A stretch of 46,605 nucleotides of DNA from Oscillospiraceae bacterium (GCA_031262065.1 JAISIK010000005.1:1-46605), one strand, 5' to 3'. Positions 35,945-45,794 are shown, counted from the first letter of the stretch. The notes: generated by a model not told the origin, from the sequence alone. Numbers and translations: made by a program.

Positions 35945-37027
35945 ATGAAAGCGTACGTTGTCGAAAACGAAGCCCTCAACTACAATATCGAAACCCTGCT
36001 GGAACGGGCGAACGGCGTTCCCATTTGGGCTGTCCTGAAGGGTAACGGCTATGGTATCGGCGCTGTGCCTTTGGCGCGCCGCCTGCGTGAACACGGCATT
36101 GACCGCTTTTGCGTTACGGAGCTTTGCGAGGCGCAGCTCCTGCGGGAAAACGGCTTCGATTCTGCGGCGATTCTCATGCTGCGCCAGACGAGCTGCGAGG
36201 AGGAACTCAAGCAGCTTTTGGATTTGCGCGTGATTTTAACCGTCGGTTCAAGCCAAAGCGCCGCAGCTGCGAACAAAGTTGCTGCTGCGCGCGCGCAAAA
36301 GGCGCAGGTGCATCTCAAAATCGACACAGGCATGGGGCGCTTCGGCTTCCTGCCGACGCAAGTTGCCGATTTGCTTGCGGTGTACAAACTGGAAAACCTC
36401 GCAATTTGCGGCGTTTACACGCACTTTAACTGTGCCTTCTTCAACGAGAAGCTGACGCAGGAAGAATTTGCGCTGTTTATGCAGACAGTCGAGGCGATTC
36501 GCGCAGCGGGCATGGATGCAGGGACGGTACATTGCTGCAATTCGGCAGCCTTTCTGCGCCACCAAGGCATGCACTGCGACGGCGTGCGCATCGGCTCTGC
36601 GATTTTAGGCAGGATGCCCTTTACCACAACGCTCAAGCCGATTGGCTACGCAGAAGCCTGCATCGACGAGATTCGCGAACTTCCCAAAGGACACAGCACG
36701 GGCTACGCAGCCCTCTGGAAAGCGAAAACGCCGACGCGCGTTGCAATCGTTCCGATTGGCTGGCACAACGGCTTCCGCGTGCAATATCAGTTGGGAACGC
36801 CGCGTTTTCGCGATGCGCTGCGTATGATTTACGGCGGCGTATGCGGCGTCTTCCGCCGCAGCACTGCGCAGATTGACGTCGGCGGGCATCGCTGCCCGCT
36901 CATCGGGCAGGCGGGGATGCTGCATATAGCGGTTAATGTGACAGGTATCGACTGCAAACCCGGCGATATTGCAAGGATTGCCATCAACCCCCTGCATTTG
37001 AAGGGCATGGAGATAGCGTATCGCTAA
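35945..37027 (+). CDS. alr: Alanine racemase-like PLP enzyme (divergent)
   Basis: VPIWAVLKGNGYGIGAVPLARRLREHGIDRFCVTELCEA (PLP lysine region), LKIDTGMGRFGF, GVYTHFNCA, CNSAAFL, DGVRIGSAILG, TGYAALWKAKTPTRVAIVPIGWHNGF. Confidence 0.88.
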   Translation: MKAYVVENEALNYNIETLLERANGVPIWAVLKGNGYGIGAVPLARRLREHGIDRFCVTELCEAQLLRENGFDSAAILMLRQTSCEEELKQLLDLRVILTVGSSQSAAAANKVAAARAQKAQVHLKIDTGMGRFGFLPTQVADLLAVYKLENLAICGVYTHFNCAFFNEKLTQEEFALFMQTVEAIRAAGMDAGTVHCCNSAAFLRHQGMHCDGVRIGSAILGRMPFTTTLKPIGYAEACIDEIRELPKGHSTGYAALWKAKTPTRVAIVPIGWHNGFRVQYQLGTPRFRDALRMIYGGVCGVFRRSTAQIDVGGHRCPLIGQAGMLHIAVNVTGIDCKPGDIARIAINPLHLKGMEIAYR

Positions 37028-37031
37028 TACT

Positions 37032-37161
37032 CACTCCAAATTGAAAATTTGGAATGTTGTCGCTACGCGCCACACATCGCCGTTGGCGCTGTGCCGTCTC
37101 ATAAGTTCCACACGCGCTGCGGCGCTATAAAAATCGCAGTAGCGATTTTTAATTGGAACTA
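37032..37161 (+). repeat. 130-bp nested-palindrome intergenic repeat, copy 2
   Basis: Inverted copy of 1539-1668; begins just after the alr stop. Confidence 0.9.
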
Positions 37162-37218
37162 GTATAAATCGGCAACGTCCTTCGCCGCCGATAAATCGAA
37201 ATTATACTATACAATATC

Positions 37219-37256
37219 AAAAGGTCGCAGAAACACGATTGTTTCTGCGACCTTTT
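37219..37256. terminator. Bidirectional intrinsic terminator between alr and the GH94 gene
   Basis: aaaaggtcgcagaaaca-cgat-tgtttctgcgacctttt. Confidence 0.85.
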
Positions 37257-37270
37257 GTATTGCTTATAAA

Positions 37271-39706
37271 TCAGCCCATGACCGCGCTCACGGCAACTAC
37301 GCTTCCCGGCGCTGCGGGGGGAATAATGCTACCGGGTATCTCTTTGCCGTCGACAAACAGGCGGGCAACGCCCTTTTCTTTCCCTTCAGGATTATCCACG
37401 CGGATGTTATACAGCGCGCCGCGATAGCTGCGCGTAACGCTGTAGCCCTTGCAAGTGCGCGGGATGCAGGGGTCGATTTGCAGACCGCTGAGCGTAGGCT
37501 TGATGCCCAAAATATACTGGCTGATGTTTACGAACGTCCATGCAGCCGTGCCGGTCAGCCAGCTGTTTTTCGCCTCGCCGAAGGTGGGCGCGTCCTTGCC
37601 TGCAATCATCTGGCTGTAAACATAGGGTTCTGTGCGGTGAATTTCGCTGATTTCCTCCAGATAGGCGGGGCAGGTGCGGCGGTAGATTTCAAAGGCGCGG
37701 CTGCCGTTTCCAAGCTCCGTTTCCGCGCAGGAGACCCAAGGATTATTGTGGCAGAAGATACCCGCATTTTCCTTATAGCCCGGGGGATAGCTGGAAATTT
37801 CGCCCAAATGCAGGCGATAGCCGCTGTAGGCAGGTTGCAGGAGCACAATGCCGTACTTTGTGTCTAAATGCTCTTGTACGCTCGATAGCGCCATCTGCGC
37901 CTGCCCGCTTTCCTTGCCGATGCCTGCCATAACGCACATGCCCTGCGGCTCGATGTAGATTTTTCCCTCGTCGCACACGTGACTGCCCACGGGCTTACTC
38001 TCCGCATCGAAGGCGCGGATAAACCACGCGCCGTCCCAACCCGCGCCCAGCACAGCGCCGCGCATTTCACTCACCGCCGCCCGCACTTGCGCGGACTCAT
38101 CGCTCCTGCCTAAATAGTCGCACAAGGCGGCATATTCCTCGCCGTATTTTACGAACATGCCTGCGATGAAGACGCTCTCGGCAATCGGCCCTTCGCTCGG
38201 ACCTGTCGTCTGGAAACTCTCGCCGGGATGCGCGGAAAAGCAGTTGAGGTTCAGGCAGTCGTTCCAGTCCGCTCTGCCGATCAGAGGCAGTCCGTGCGGC
38301 CCTAAGTGCTGCATGGTGTAGCCTACGCTGCGGCGCAGATGCTCTAAGAGCGGACGGGCTTTGCTTTCGTCGTTATCGAAGGGCACAGACTGCTCGAGTA
38401 TCGAGAAGTCGCCGCTTTCGCGCAAGTAGGCGCACACGCAGGCAACGAGCCACAGCGGGTCGTCGTTGAAACCGCTGCCGATGTCGCTGTTTCCCTTTTT
38501 GGTAAGCGGCTGATACTGGTGGTAGGCACTGCCGTCTTCAAACTGGGTGGCTGCAATATCCAAAATGCGCTCGCGGGCACGCTCGGGAATCATATGTACA
38601 AAGCCGAGCAAATCTTGGCAGGAGTCGCGGAAACCCATCCCCCGCCCCGTGCCGCTTTCAAAGAAGCTCGCAGAGCGGCTGAGGTTGAAAGTGACCATGC
38701 ACTGGTACTGGTTCCAAATATTGACCATGCGGTCGAGCTTCTCGTTGCCCGATTGCAGCTGATACTTCCCCAAAAGGGCTTCCCAGTAAAGGCGCAGTTT
38801 TTCCAGCGCGGCGTCTATCTGCGCGCCGCTTGCATAGCGCGCCATCATGGCGTGGGCGCGGGCTTTGTGAATCACATTCGGCGCTTCCCACTTCTCGGAA
38901 GGCGGGTTTTCAATATAGCCCAGCCCGAGGATGAGCGACGTGCTCTCTCCCGCCTCTAAGTGAATCTTGAAGTGCATCGCGGCGATCGGCGACCAACCGT
39001 GCGCAATCGAACCTGAACAGCTGCCCGCTTCCACGGCAAGGGGGTCGTTCGCCCCGCGATAGTCGCCGAGGAAGGCGCTGCGGTCGGTGTCAAAACTGTC
39101 GGGTGTGCGGTTTGCCCAAGAAACTGCGTAGTGGTTACGCCGCTCGCGGTATTCCGTTTTGTGGTAGATGGCGTTCGCTTGCGTTTCCACTTCGCCCGTG
39201 TTGAAGTTCCGCTGATAATTCCCCGCATCATCCACCGCGTCCCAGAGGCAGAACTCCAAATAGGAGAACACATCCAAATCTTTTGCGCAGTCCGCGCGGT
39301 TTGACAGGGTCAGACGGGTCAGTTCGCAGTTGTCGCCCTTGGGCACGAAAATCTCCTGCTTTGCTGCGAGCCCGTTTTTGCTGCCCTCCAAAATGGTGTA
39401 GCCCAAGCCGTGGCGGCAAGCGTAGCTGTCGAGCGCGGTCTGCACGGGTCTCCAGCCGGGATTCCAGACGGTATCGCCGTCCTTAATATAGACATAGCGC
39501 CCGTTTGCGTCGAGCGGCGCGCTGTTGTAGCGGTAGCGCGTGAGGCGGCGAAGTTTCGCATCGCGGTAGAAGCTGTAGCCGCCGCCCGTGTTCGACACCA
39601 AACTGAAAAAATCCTCGCAGCCCAGATAGTTCATCCACGGAAGAGGGGTGCGCGCAGAGGTGATGACATATTCTTTTCGTGCATCATCAAATTTTCCGAA
39701 TTGCAT
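37271..39706 (-). CDS. GH94-family glycoside phosphorylase (cellobiose phosphorylase-like)
   Basis: 811 aa; [80 protein letters not shown] (catalytic Asp region), [28 protein letters not shown]. Confidence 0.92.
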   Translation of the reverse strand: MQFGKFDDARKEYVITSARTPLPWMNYLGCEDFFSLVSNTGGGYSFYRDAKLRRLTRYRYNSAPLDANGRYVYIKDGDTVWNPGWRPVQTALDSYACRHGLGYTILEGSKNGLAAKQEIFVPKGDNCELTRLTLSNRADCAKDLDVFSYLEFCLWDAVDDAGNYQRNFNTGEVETQANAIYHKTEYRERRNHYAVSWANRTPDSFDTDRSAFLGDYRGANDPLAVEAGSCSGSIAHGWSPIAAMHFKIHLEAGESTSLILGLGYIENPPSEKWEAPNVIHKARAHAMMARYASGAQIDAALEKLRLYWEALLGKYQLQSGNEKLDRMVNIWNQYQCMVTFNLSRSASFFESGTGRGMGFRDSCQDLLGFVHMIPERARERILDIAATQFEDGSAYHQYQPLTKKGNSDIGSGFNDDPLWLVACVCAYLRESGDFSILEQSVPFDNDESKARPLLEHLRRSVGYTMQHLGPHGLPLIGRADWNDCLNLNCFSAHPGESFQTTGPSEGPIAESVFIAGMFVKYGEEYAALCDYLGRSDESAQVRAAVSEMRGAVLGAGWDGAWFIRAFDAESKPVGSHVCDEGKIYIEPQGMCVMAGIGKESGQAQMALSSVQEHLDTKYGIVLLQPAYSGYRLHLGEISSYPPGYKENAGIFCHNNPWVSCAETELGNGSRAFEIYRRTCPAYLEEISEIHRTEPYVYSQMIAGKDAPTFGEAKNSWLTGTAAWTFVNISQYILGIKPTLSGLQIDPCIPRTCKGYSVTRSYRGALYNIRVDNPEGKEKGVARLFVDGKEIPGSIIPPAAPGSVVAVSAVMG

Positions 39707-39753
39707 GACACTGTCTCCCTTTGTCCGATTCTCTTGAAACTATGGATAAAATG

Positions 39754-39767
39754 CGAAAACGATTAAG
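39754..39767. promoter_or_regulatory. LacI-type operator upstream of the GH94 gene
   Basis: cgaaaacgattaag, identical to 39973-39986. Confidence 0.75.
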
Positions 39768-39936
39768 CCTGTCCGATTGTTAGAATTTCCTATACAATTT
39801 AGGGTATTACTCACCTTAGACTAGCAGATTCTATTGTAAATTGCAAGAGGAATTTGCGTTTTTTATAGCGAAAAGTTAACGAAAGTCATTTTCGTAAATT
39901 TTTTAGTAAAAATCAATAAAATTTTTCAAAAACCCC

Positions 39937-39965
39937 TTGCAAATTTGTTTGAATGATGCTATGCT
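39937..39965 (+). promoter_or_regulatory. Predicted sigma-A promoter for the lacI-family gene
   Basis: TTGCAA - 17 bp - TATGCT. Confidence 0.55.
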
Positions 39966-39972
39966 TGGATTA

Positions 39973-39986
39973 CGAAAACGATTAAG
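39973..39986. promoter_or_regulatory. LacI-type operator upstream of the lacI-family gene
   Basis: cgaaaacgattaag, just downstream of the predicted start site. Confidence 0.75.
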
Positions 39987-40053
39987 TAAGCCAAGCGACC
40001 AGCCGCAAGGCGCGAAAACGCCGGGCGGACACGACGTACAAAGGGGGCGTACT

Positions 40054-41088
40054 ATGGTATCAATCCACGACGTAGCAAAGCACTGCAATGTATCGGCTGC
40101 CACAGTAAGCAAGGCAATCAACGGCAGACCCGATATCAGCGAGGCAACGCGCGAGCGCGTGCTGCAGGCGGCTGCCGACCTCGGCTACCTGCCGAATTCC
40201 GCCGCAAGGTCACTGAAAACCAAGCGCACCTACAACCTCGGCGTCCTGTTTGTCGATAAGAAGAAAAGCGGGCTGACCCATGAGTACTTCTCGTCTGTAC
40301 TCGAGAGCTTCAAGGTGGAGGCGGAGTCCCACGGCTACGACATTACCTTCATCAATCAAAACATCGGCTTGCAAAGCGCCACCTACTTAGAGCATTGCAA
40401 ACACCGCAACGTCGACGGCGTGGTGATTGCCTGTGTGGACTTCACAGACCCGCAGGTTCTCGAACTTACTTACAGCGACATTCCCTTGGTGACCATCGAC
40501 CACATCTTCGACGACCGCATGGCAGTGCTTGCAGACAACGTGACGGGCTTGCGGGAACTGGTGACGTATTTGCACGGGCTCGGTCACAGGCAGATTGCTT
40601 TCATCCACGGCGAAATGACCGCAGTTACCCGAAACCGTCTGGCGAGCTTCCACAAAACCTGCGAGGCGCTTGGCATTGTCGTCCCCGATGCCTACCTGCG
40701 CACGAGCGAGTACCACGACATCGCAGGCTGCGCGGAGGCAACGCGCGCGCTGCTCACGCTGCCCACGCCGCCAACCGCCATCATCTTCCCGGACGACTTT
40801 TCAGCTATCGGCGGACGCGGGGTAATCACCGAACTCGGGCTTTCCATCCCTTCGGACATCTCGGTTGCGGGATACGACGGTATTTACTTAGCTTCCGTGA
40901 TGCATCCGCCCATGACCACCTACCTGCAGGACACCAAAACCCTCGGCAAAATCGCCGCCGAAAAGCTCATTGACTTAATCGAGCAACCGAAAACCACCAT
41001 TGCAGAGCACATTGTCATCCCCGGCGCACTGATCACCGGCGCCTCAGCGGCGTCCCCAAACAGTATTCAAACCAACGGCTTTGAATAA
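40054..41088 (+). CDS. LacI-family transcriptional regulator
   Basis: MVSIHDVAKHCNVSAATVSKAINGRPDISEATRERVLQAAADLGYLPNSAARSLKTKRTYNLGVL. Start trimmed to the HTH start. Confidence 0.95.
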   Translation: MVSIHDVAKHCNVSAATVSKAINGRPDISEATRERVLQAAADLGYLPNSAARSLKTKRTYNLGVLFVDKKKSGLTHEYFSSVLESFKVEAESHGYDITFINQNIGLQSATYLEHCKHRNVDGVVIACVDFTDPQVLELTYSDIPLVTIDHIFDDRMAVLADNVTGLRELVTYLHGLGHRQIAFIHGEMTAVTRNRLASFHKTCEALGIVVPDAYLRTSEYHDIAGCAEATRALLTLPTPPTAIIFPDDFSAIGGRGVITELGLSIPSDISVAGYDGIYLASVMHPPMTTYLQDTKTLGKIAAEKLIDLIEQPKTTIAEHIVIPGALITGASAASPNSIQTNGFE

Positions 41089-41107
41089 ATTTTTAGGAGG
41101 AATTGAT

Positions 41108-42409
41108 ATGAAAAAGACGCTATCCTTAATTCTTGCACTGCTCATGGTTCTGTCCGTTTTGGCAGGCTGCAGCAAATCCCCCGCAGAAACCCCCGCCGGC
41201 GAAGAAGGCAAAGTGTTCAACATCTACGCTTGGAACGAAGAGTTCAAGGGCTTCTTTGAGAAATACTACGAAGTCCCCGAAGGCATCACCGTGAACTGGA
41301 TTATCAACCCCAGTGACCACGGCGTGTATCAGGATAAGCTCGACGCAGCCCTCATGGGTCAGTCCGGCGCTTCCGCCGACGATAAAGTCGACCTCTTCCT
41401 TGCAGAAGCGGACTACATCCTGAAGTACGTAGACAATGGCGCAACGCAAGACATCACGAAGATTGGCGTCACCGATTTCAGCAATACCTATGAATACACC
41501 GTGCAGGCAGCAACCGACTCCAAGGGCGTTGTGAAGGGCGTTTCCTTCCAGTGCTGCCCCTCTGCGATGATTTACCGCCGCTCCATTGCCAAAGACGTGC
41601 TCGGCACGGACGATCCCGCAGCGGTACAGGAAGCTGTTTCCGATTGGGCTAAGTTCGAGGCTGTCGCCGGGCAGGCAAAGGATAAGGGCTACTACATGAC
41701 AGCATCCTTCGCCTCCACCTACCGCGTATTCTCCAACAATGCAACCGCTCCTTGGGTCGATGCAGAAAATAACCTCCAGTTCGACGCACAGGTCAACGCA
41801 TGGATGGATCAGACGGAAGACTTCGTCTCCAACGGCTACACCCTCACCTCCGGCATCTGGGACGATGAGACCACCGCGCAGATGTTCATGGACGGCAAGA
41901 CCATGTGCTTCTTCGGACCTGCTTGGTACTACAACTTCTCCATGGGCAATGCGCAAGACAAAGATAACGGCTGCTTCGGCGACTGGGCAATCTGCCAAGG
42001 TCCGCAGGCGCACTTCTGGGGCGGCACATGGCTGCTCGCAGCATCCGGCTCGGATAACCCCACGATGGTCGCTGATATTATGAACACCTTCATCAACGAC
42101 GAGGAAGTTTGCTCCAATCTCGTTAAGAATGAGATGCAGTTCTCCAACAACCAGGCAGTCAACGCGAAGTTCGCGGAAGACCCCGAATTCAGCAGCGCCT
42201 TCTTGGGCGGTCAGAACGACACCGCCATGTTCGTTGAGCTTGCAAAGAACATCAAGTTCGAGAACGTCACCATCTACGACCAGCTCCTCAATGAAGGATT
42301 GCAGGCGTATATGCAGGAATACTATAAGGGCGCAGTCACCAAGGAAGAGGCAATGCAGAACTTCCTGAATTATGTAAACGAAACCTATCCTGCCATCATC
42401 ACCAACTAA
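41108..42409 (+). CDS. Sugar ABC transporter substrate-binding lipoprotein
   Basis: Lipobox LSVLAGCSKSP; family-1-type SBP; RBS aggagg; followed by two permease genes. Confidence 0.92.
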   Translation: MKKTLSLILALLMVLSVLAGCSKSPAETPAGEEGKVFNIYAWNEEFKGFFEKYYEVPEGITVNWIINPSDHGVYQDKLDAALMGQSGASADDKVDLFLAEADYILKYVDNGATQDITKIGVTDFSNTYEYTVQAATDSKGVVKGVSFQCCPSAMIYRRSIAKDVLGTDDPAAVQEAVSDWAKFEAVAGQAKDKGYYMTASFASTYRVFSNNATAPWVDAENNLQFDAQVNAWMDQTEDFVSNGYTLTSGIWDDETTAQMFMDGKTMCFFGPAWYYNFSMGNAQDKDNGCFGDWAICQGPQAHFWGGTWLLAASGSDNPTMVADIMNTFINDEEVCSNLVKNEMQFSNNQAVNAKFAEDPEFSSAFLGGQNDTAMFVELAKNIKFENVTIYDQLLNEGLQAYMQEYYKGAVTKEEAMQNFLNYVNETYPAIITN

Positions 42410-42420
42410 TCCCGCAGGCG

Positions 42421-42458
42421 GCGCCCTGAGGCAAGGCTCACGCCTTGCTTCGGGGCGC
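42421..42458 (+). other. Stem-loop between the SBP and permease genes
   Basis: gcgccctgaggcaaggc-tcac-gccttgcttcggggcgc. Confidence 0.65.
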
Positions 42459-42491
42459 ATTACACGCAATCTACGACAAGGGGGAAGCGCT

Positions 42492-43436
42492 ATGAAACAT
42501 CCCGTCCGCAGGCTGAAACGCGGCGGCGTCAGTTATGTCAAGTGGGGCTATATCTTTATCATTCCCTTCTTTGCGGCATACCTGTTCTTCACGCTCGTGC
42601 CGCAGCTGATGACCATCTACAACAGCCTGTTTGAAAACTATCGAGATGGTCTGAATCAGGTCGGACCCAACTTTGTGGGCTTAAAGAACTATAAAACGCT
42701 CTTCAGCCCCGACAACAGCGGCTCGATCGGCTTCCTGAAATACTTCGGAAACACCATGATCCTCTGGATTTTGGGCGCTGTGCCGCAGATTCTCGTCGCC
42801 CTGCTTCTGGCGGTGTTTTTCACCAGCTACCGCTTGCGAATCAAGGCGCAGCCGTTCTTCAAAACGGTAATCTATCTGCCCAATCTGATTATGGCGTCGG
42901 CGTTTTCCATGCTGTTTTTTACGCTGTTTTCCAACGTCGGCCCGATCAATCAACTCATCGTGCAAATGGGCTGGGCGGACGTAAAAATCGATTTCTTCGC
43001 AAGCACCATCACCGTGCGCGGGCTTATCGCCCTGATGAACTTCCTGATGTGGTTCGGCAACACCACGATTCTGCTTATGGCGGGCATTATGGGTATCGAC
43101 CAGAGCCTCTTTGAGTCTGCGACAATCGACGGGGCAGGTCCTTTGCAGGTGTTTTTCAAAGTCACGCTCCCCTTGCTGATGCCCATTCTAATTTATGTTG
43201 TGATTACCGCTCTAATCGGCGGTCTGCAAATGTTCGATGTGCCGCAGATTCTCACCAACGGCATCGGCATGCCCGACCGAACGAGCACCACCATGGTTAT
43301 GTACCTGAACAATTATCTTTCCACCAGTAAGAACTTCGGCATGGCAGGCGCGGTCAGCGTGGTGCTGTTCCTTGTCTCGGCAGGGCTCAGCGTCTTCGTA
43401 TACGGTACGCTGACGAAAAGAAGCAGGGAGGATTAA
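42492..43436 (+). CDS. Sugar ABC transporter permease (MalF-like)
   Basis: Polytopic; EAA-like loop QSLFESATIDGAGPLQVFFKVTLPLLMPIL. Confidence 0.92.
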   Translation: MKHPVRRLKRGGVSYVKWGYIFIIPFFAAYLFFTLVPQLMTIYNSLFENYRDGLNQVGPNFVGLKNYKTLFSPDNSGSIGFLKYFGNTMILWILGAVPQILVALLLAVFFTSYRLRIKAQPFFKTVIYLPNLIMASAFSMLFFTLFSNVGPINQLIVQMGWADVKIDFFASTITVRGLIALMNFLMWFGNTTILLMAGIMGIDQSLFESATIDGAGPLQVFFKVTLPLLMPILIYVVITALIGGLQMFDVPQILTNGIGMPDRTSTTMVMYLNNYLSTSKNFGMAGAVSVVLFLVSAGLSVFVYGTLTKRSRED

Positions 43437-43439
43437 GAG

Positions 43440-44303
43440 ATGATTCAAAGAAAGAATGCCGCCGGACGAATCCATCTGCTCGTTGCCCGCGTTGTCGTGT
43501 ATACCATCCTGATTTTCCTCAGTGCGCTGTGCCTGTTCTCCTTTTACCTCTTGATTGTCAATGCCTCGCGCTCAAATGCACAGCTGCAAGCGGGCTTCTC
43601 GCTCCTGCCGCAGGGAAATTTCTTTACGAATCTCAAAAATGCGTGGAACGACGCCTCGATTAACATCCCCCGCGGCGTGCTGAACAGCTTTTTGGTTGCG
43701 GGTTTGACGGCGGTTCTCACCACCTACTTCTCCGCGCTTACCGCCTACGGCATCCATGCCTATACGTTTCGGGGGAAAAAGGCAGTCTTCACCTGTATCA
43801 TGGCGGTTATGATGATTCCGCCGCAGGTTTCGGCAGTCGGCTTTGTGCAGCTGATGACAAAACTGGGAATGACCAACAGCTTCCTTCCGCTGATTCTGCC
43901 CGGCATCGCAGCGCCCGTGGTTTTCTTCTACATGAAGCAATACCTCGAGAGTGTACTGCCGATGGAGATTGTCGAGGCAGCCCGCTGCGACGGTTCGAGC
44001 GAGTTCAGCACATTCAATCGCATTGTCCTGCCCATTATGAAGCCCGCGCTGGCGGTGCAGCTGATTTTCAGCTTTGTCGCCTCGTGGAACAACTACTTCA
44101 TCCCCGCGCTGCTGCTTGACAAGGCGGAAATGAAGACCGTGCCCATCATGATTGCCCAGCTGCGCAGCGCAGACTATTCCAAATTCGACATGGGCAAGGT
44201 ATATATGTTCATCTTACTGGCAATTCTGCCGGTGCTCATTGTGTATATCTTCTTATCGCGATCCATTATCAAGGGCGTTACCGCAGGCTCTGTCAAGGGC
44301 TGA
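43440..44303 (+). CDS. Sugar ABC transporter permease (MalG-like)
   Basis: Polytopic; EAA-like loop MEIVEAARCDGSSEFSTFNRIVLPIMKPAL. Confidence 0.92.
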   Translation: MIQRKNAAGRIHLLVARVVVYTILIFLSALCLFSFYLLIVNASRSNAQLQAGFSLLPQGNFFTNLKNAWNDASINIPRGVLNSFLVAGLTAVLTTYFSALTAYGIHAYTFRGKKAVFTCIMAVMMIPPQVSAVGFVQLMTKLGMTNSFLPLILPGIAAPVVFFYMKQYLESVLPMEIVEAARCDGSSEFSTFNRIVLPIMKPALAVQLIFSFVASWNNYFIPALLLDKAEMKTVPIMIAQLRSADYSKFDMGKVYMFILLAILPVLIVYIFLSRSIIKGVTAGSVKG

Positions 44304-44478
44304 GTCAGGGGCGCGTCGCTACTCCATTTCCATAGCGGCGCAGCCACCGTAAAAAAGGAGGAACCCCCGCCCGGCCGGCGGTGCGGCAGTGTGGAGACCT
44401 GCCGTAATGTCTGCAAGGTTTTGCTCTTTGCAGATGAGGCAGCGCATGGCGAAGGCGGCGCTGTTACGGTCACATCGT

Positions 44479-45597
44479 ATGGCATATGTAACCCTTAAGA
44501 ATGTGAAAAAAATCTACCCGGGCAAGGTTGTGGCGGTGCAAGACTTCAATCTGGAAATTCGGGATAAGGAATTTGTCGTTTTGGTAGGGCCGTCCGGCTG
44601 CGGAAAATCCACCACCCTTCGCATGATTGCGGGGCTGGAGGACATCACCGAGGGCGATTTGTTTATCGGGGAAGAACGCATGAACGACGTCGCGCCGAAG
44701 GATCGCGACATTGCCATGGTTTTCCAGAATTACGCGCTCTACCCGCATATGACGGTGTACGAGAATATGGCGTTTGCGCTGAAACTGCGCAGAGCGCCAA
44801 AGGCGGAAATCGACAAAAAGGTTCGCGAGGCTGCCGAAATTTTGGATATTACCTCCTATCTCGACCGCAAGCCCAAGGCACTGTCCGGCGGTCAGCGCCA
44901 GCGCGTGGCAATCGGTCGCGCGATTGTGCGTGAACCGCAGGTCTTCCTGATGGACGAACCGCTATCGAATTTGGACGCCAAGCTCAGAAACCAAATGCGT
45001 GCGGAGATTATCAAGCTGCGCCACCGCATCGATACCACCTTTGTCTATGTGACCCACGACCAAACGGAGGCAATGACCCTTGGCGACCGCATCGTTATCA
45101 TGAAAGACGGATTTATTCAGCAAATCGGCACGCCCCAAGAGGTCTTTAACCACCCCGCGAACGTCTTTGTCGCAGGCTTCATCGGCTCTCCGCAGATGAA
45201 TCTTTTCGATGCGCAGCTGCGTAAAGACGATGAAAAGTATTTCGTCGAGGTTGCAGGGGCAAGTTTCGCACTGTCCGAGCGCATTGCAGCGAAGCTGCGT
45301 CGGGACAGCGAAGGCGAAGTGATCGTCGGCATTCGCCCGGAGCATATTCGCATCTGCGCGCAAGAGGGCGACGATACGATGAGCGCCGCGGTCGAGGTTT
45401 CGGAGATGATGGGAAGCGAAATTCACCTGCATCTGCGCGCGCAGGACAAAGAAATTGTGCTCCGCGTGAACACCACCGAGCTTCCCGAGGCATATCGCGC
45501 GGGCATTCCCTACGGCACACAGCTGCATTTCACATTCCCCGGCGATTTGCTGCACCTGTTCGATAAAGAATCGCAGAAGAATCTGATTGGCGAATAG
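44479..45597 (+). CDS. Sugar ABC transporter ATP-binding protein (MsmK/UgpC-like)
   Basis: MAYVTLKNVKKIYPGKVVAVQDFNLEI, GPSGCGKSTTLRMIAGLE, LSGGQRQRVAIGRAIVREPQVFLMDEPLSNLDAKLR, C-terminal TOBE-like region. Start is uncertain. Confidence 0.93.
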   Translation: MAYVTLKNVKKIYPGKVVAVQDFNLEIRDKEFVVLVGPSGCGKSTTLRMIAGLEDITEGDLFIGEERMNDVAPKDRDIAMVFQNYALYPHMTVYENMAFALKLRRAPKAEIDKKVREAAEILDITSYLDRKPKALSGGQRQRVAIGRAIVREPQVFLMDEPLSNLDAKLRNQMRAEIIKLRHRIDTTFVYVTHDQTEAMTLGDRIVIMKDGFIQQIGTPQEVFNHPANVFVAGFIGSPQMNLFDAQLRKDDEKYFVEVAGASFALSERIAAKLRRDSEGEVIVGIRPEHIRICAQEGDDTMSAAVEVSEMMGSEIHLHLRAQDKEIVLRVNTTELPEAYRAGIPYGTQLHFTFPGDLLHLFDKESQKNLIGE

Positions 45598-45621
45598 CCA
45601 TCACGTATTTGATTATCGGTG

Positions 45622-45656
45622 TACCCCTGATGTAGGAACAGCCTGCATCAGGGGTA
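45622..45656 (+). terminator. Hairpin, probable terminator of the ABC operon
   Basis: tacccctgatgta / tgcatcaggggta, one mismatch; poor T-tract. Confidence 0.5.
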
Positions 45657-45709
45657 TACTTGCACCAAACAGCACTGCAAAAACACGCTGAATATGTCTA
45701 ATTTTGGCA

Positions 45710-45738
45710 TTGCAAATAGCGTGCGATTGTGTTATACT
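45710..45738 (+). promoter_or_regulatory. Predicted sigma-A promoter for the LTA-synthase-like gene
   Basis: TTGCAA - 17 bp - TATACT. Confidence 0.6.
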
Positions 45739-45794
45739 ACGTTCTATTGATTCGCCGGTGCGAATGGGAACTATAGAGACAGGGGCATCGTTTG

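Noticed and set aside
41126-42469. 447-aa minus-strand ORF over the sugar SBP
   Set aside because: Antisense to a clear lipoprotein SBP with its own RBS; no domain recognisable.
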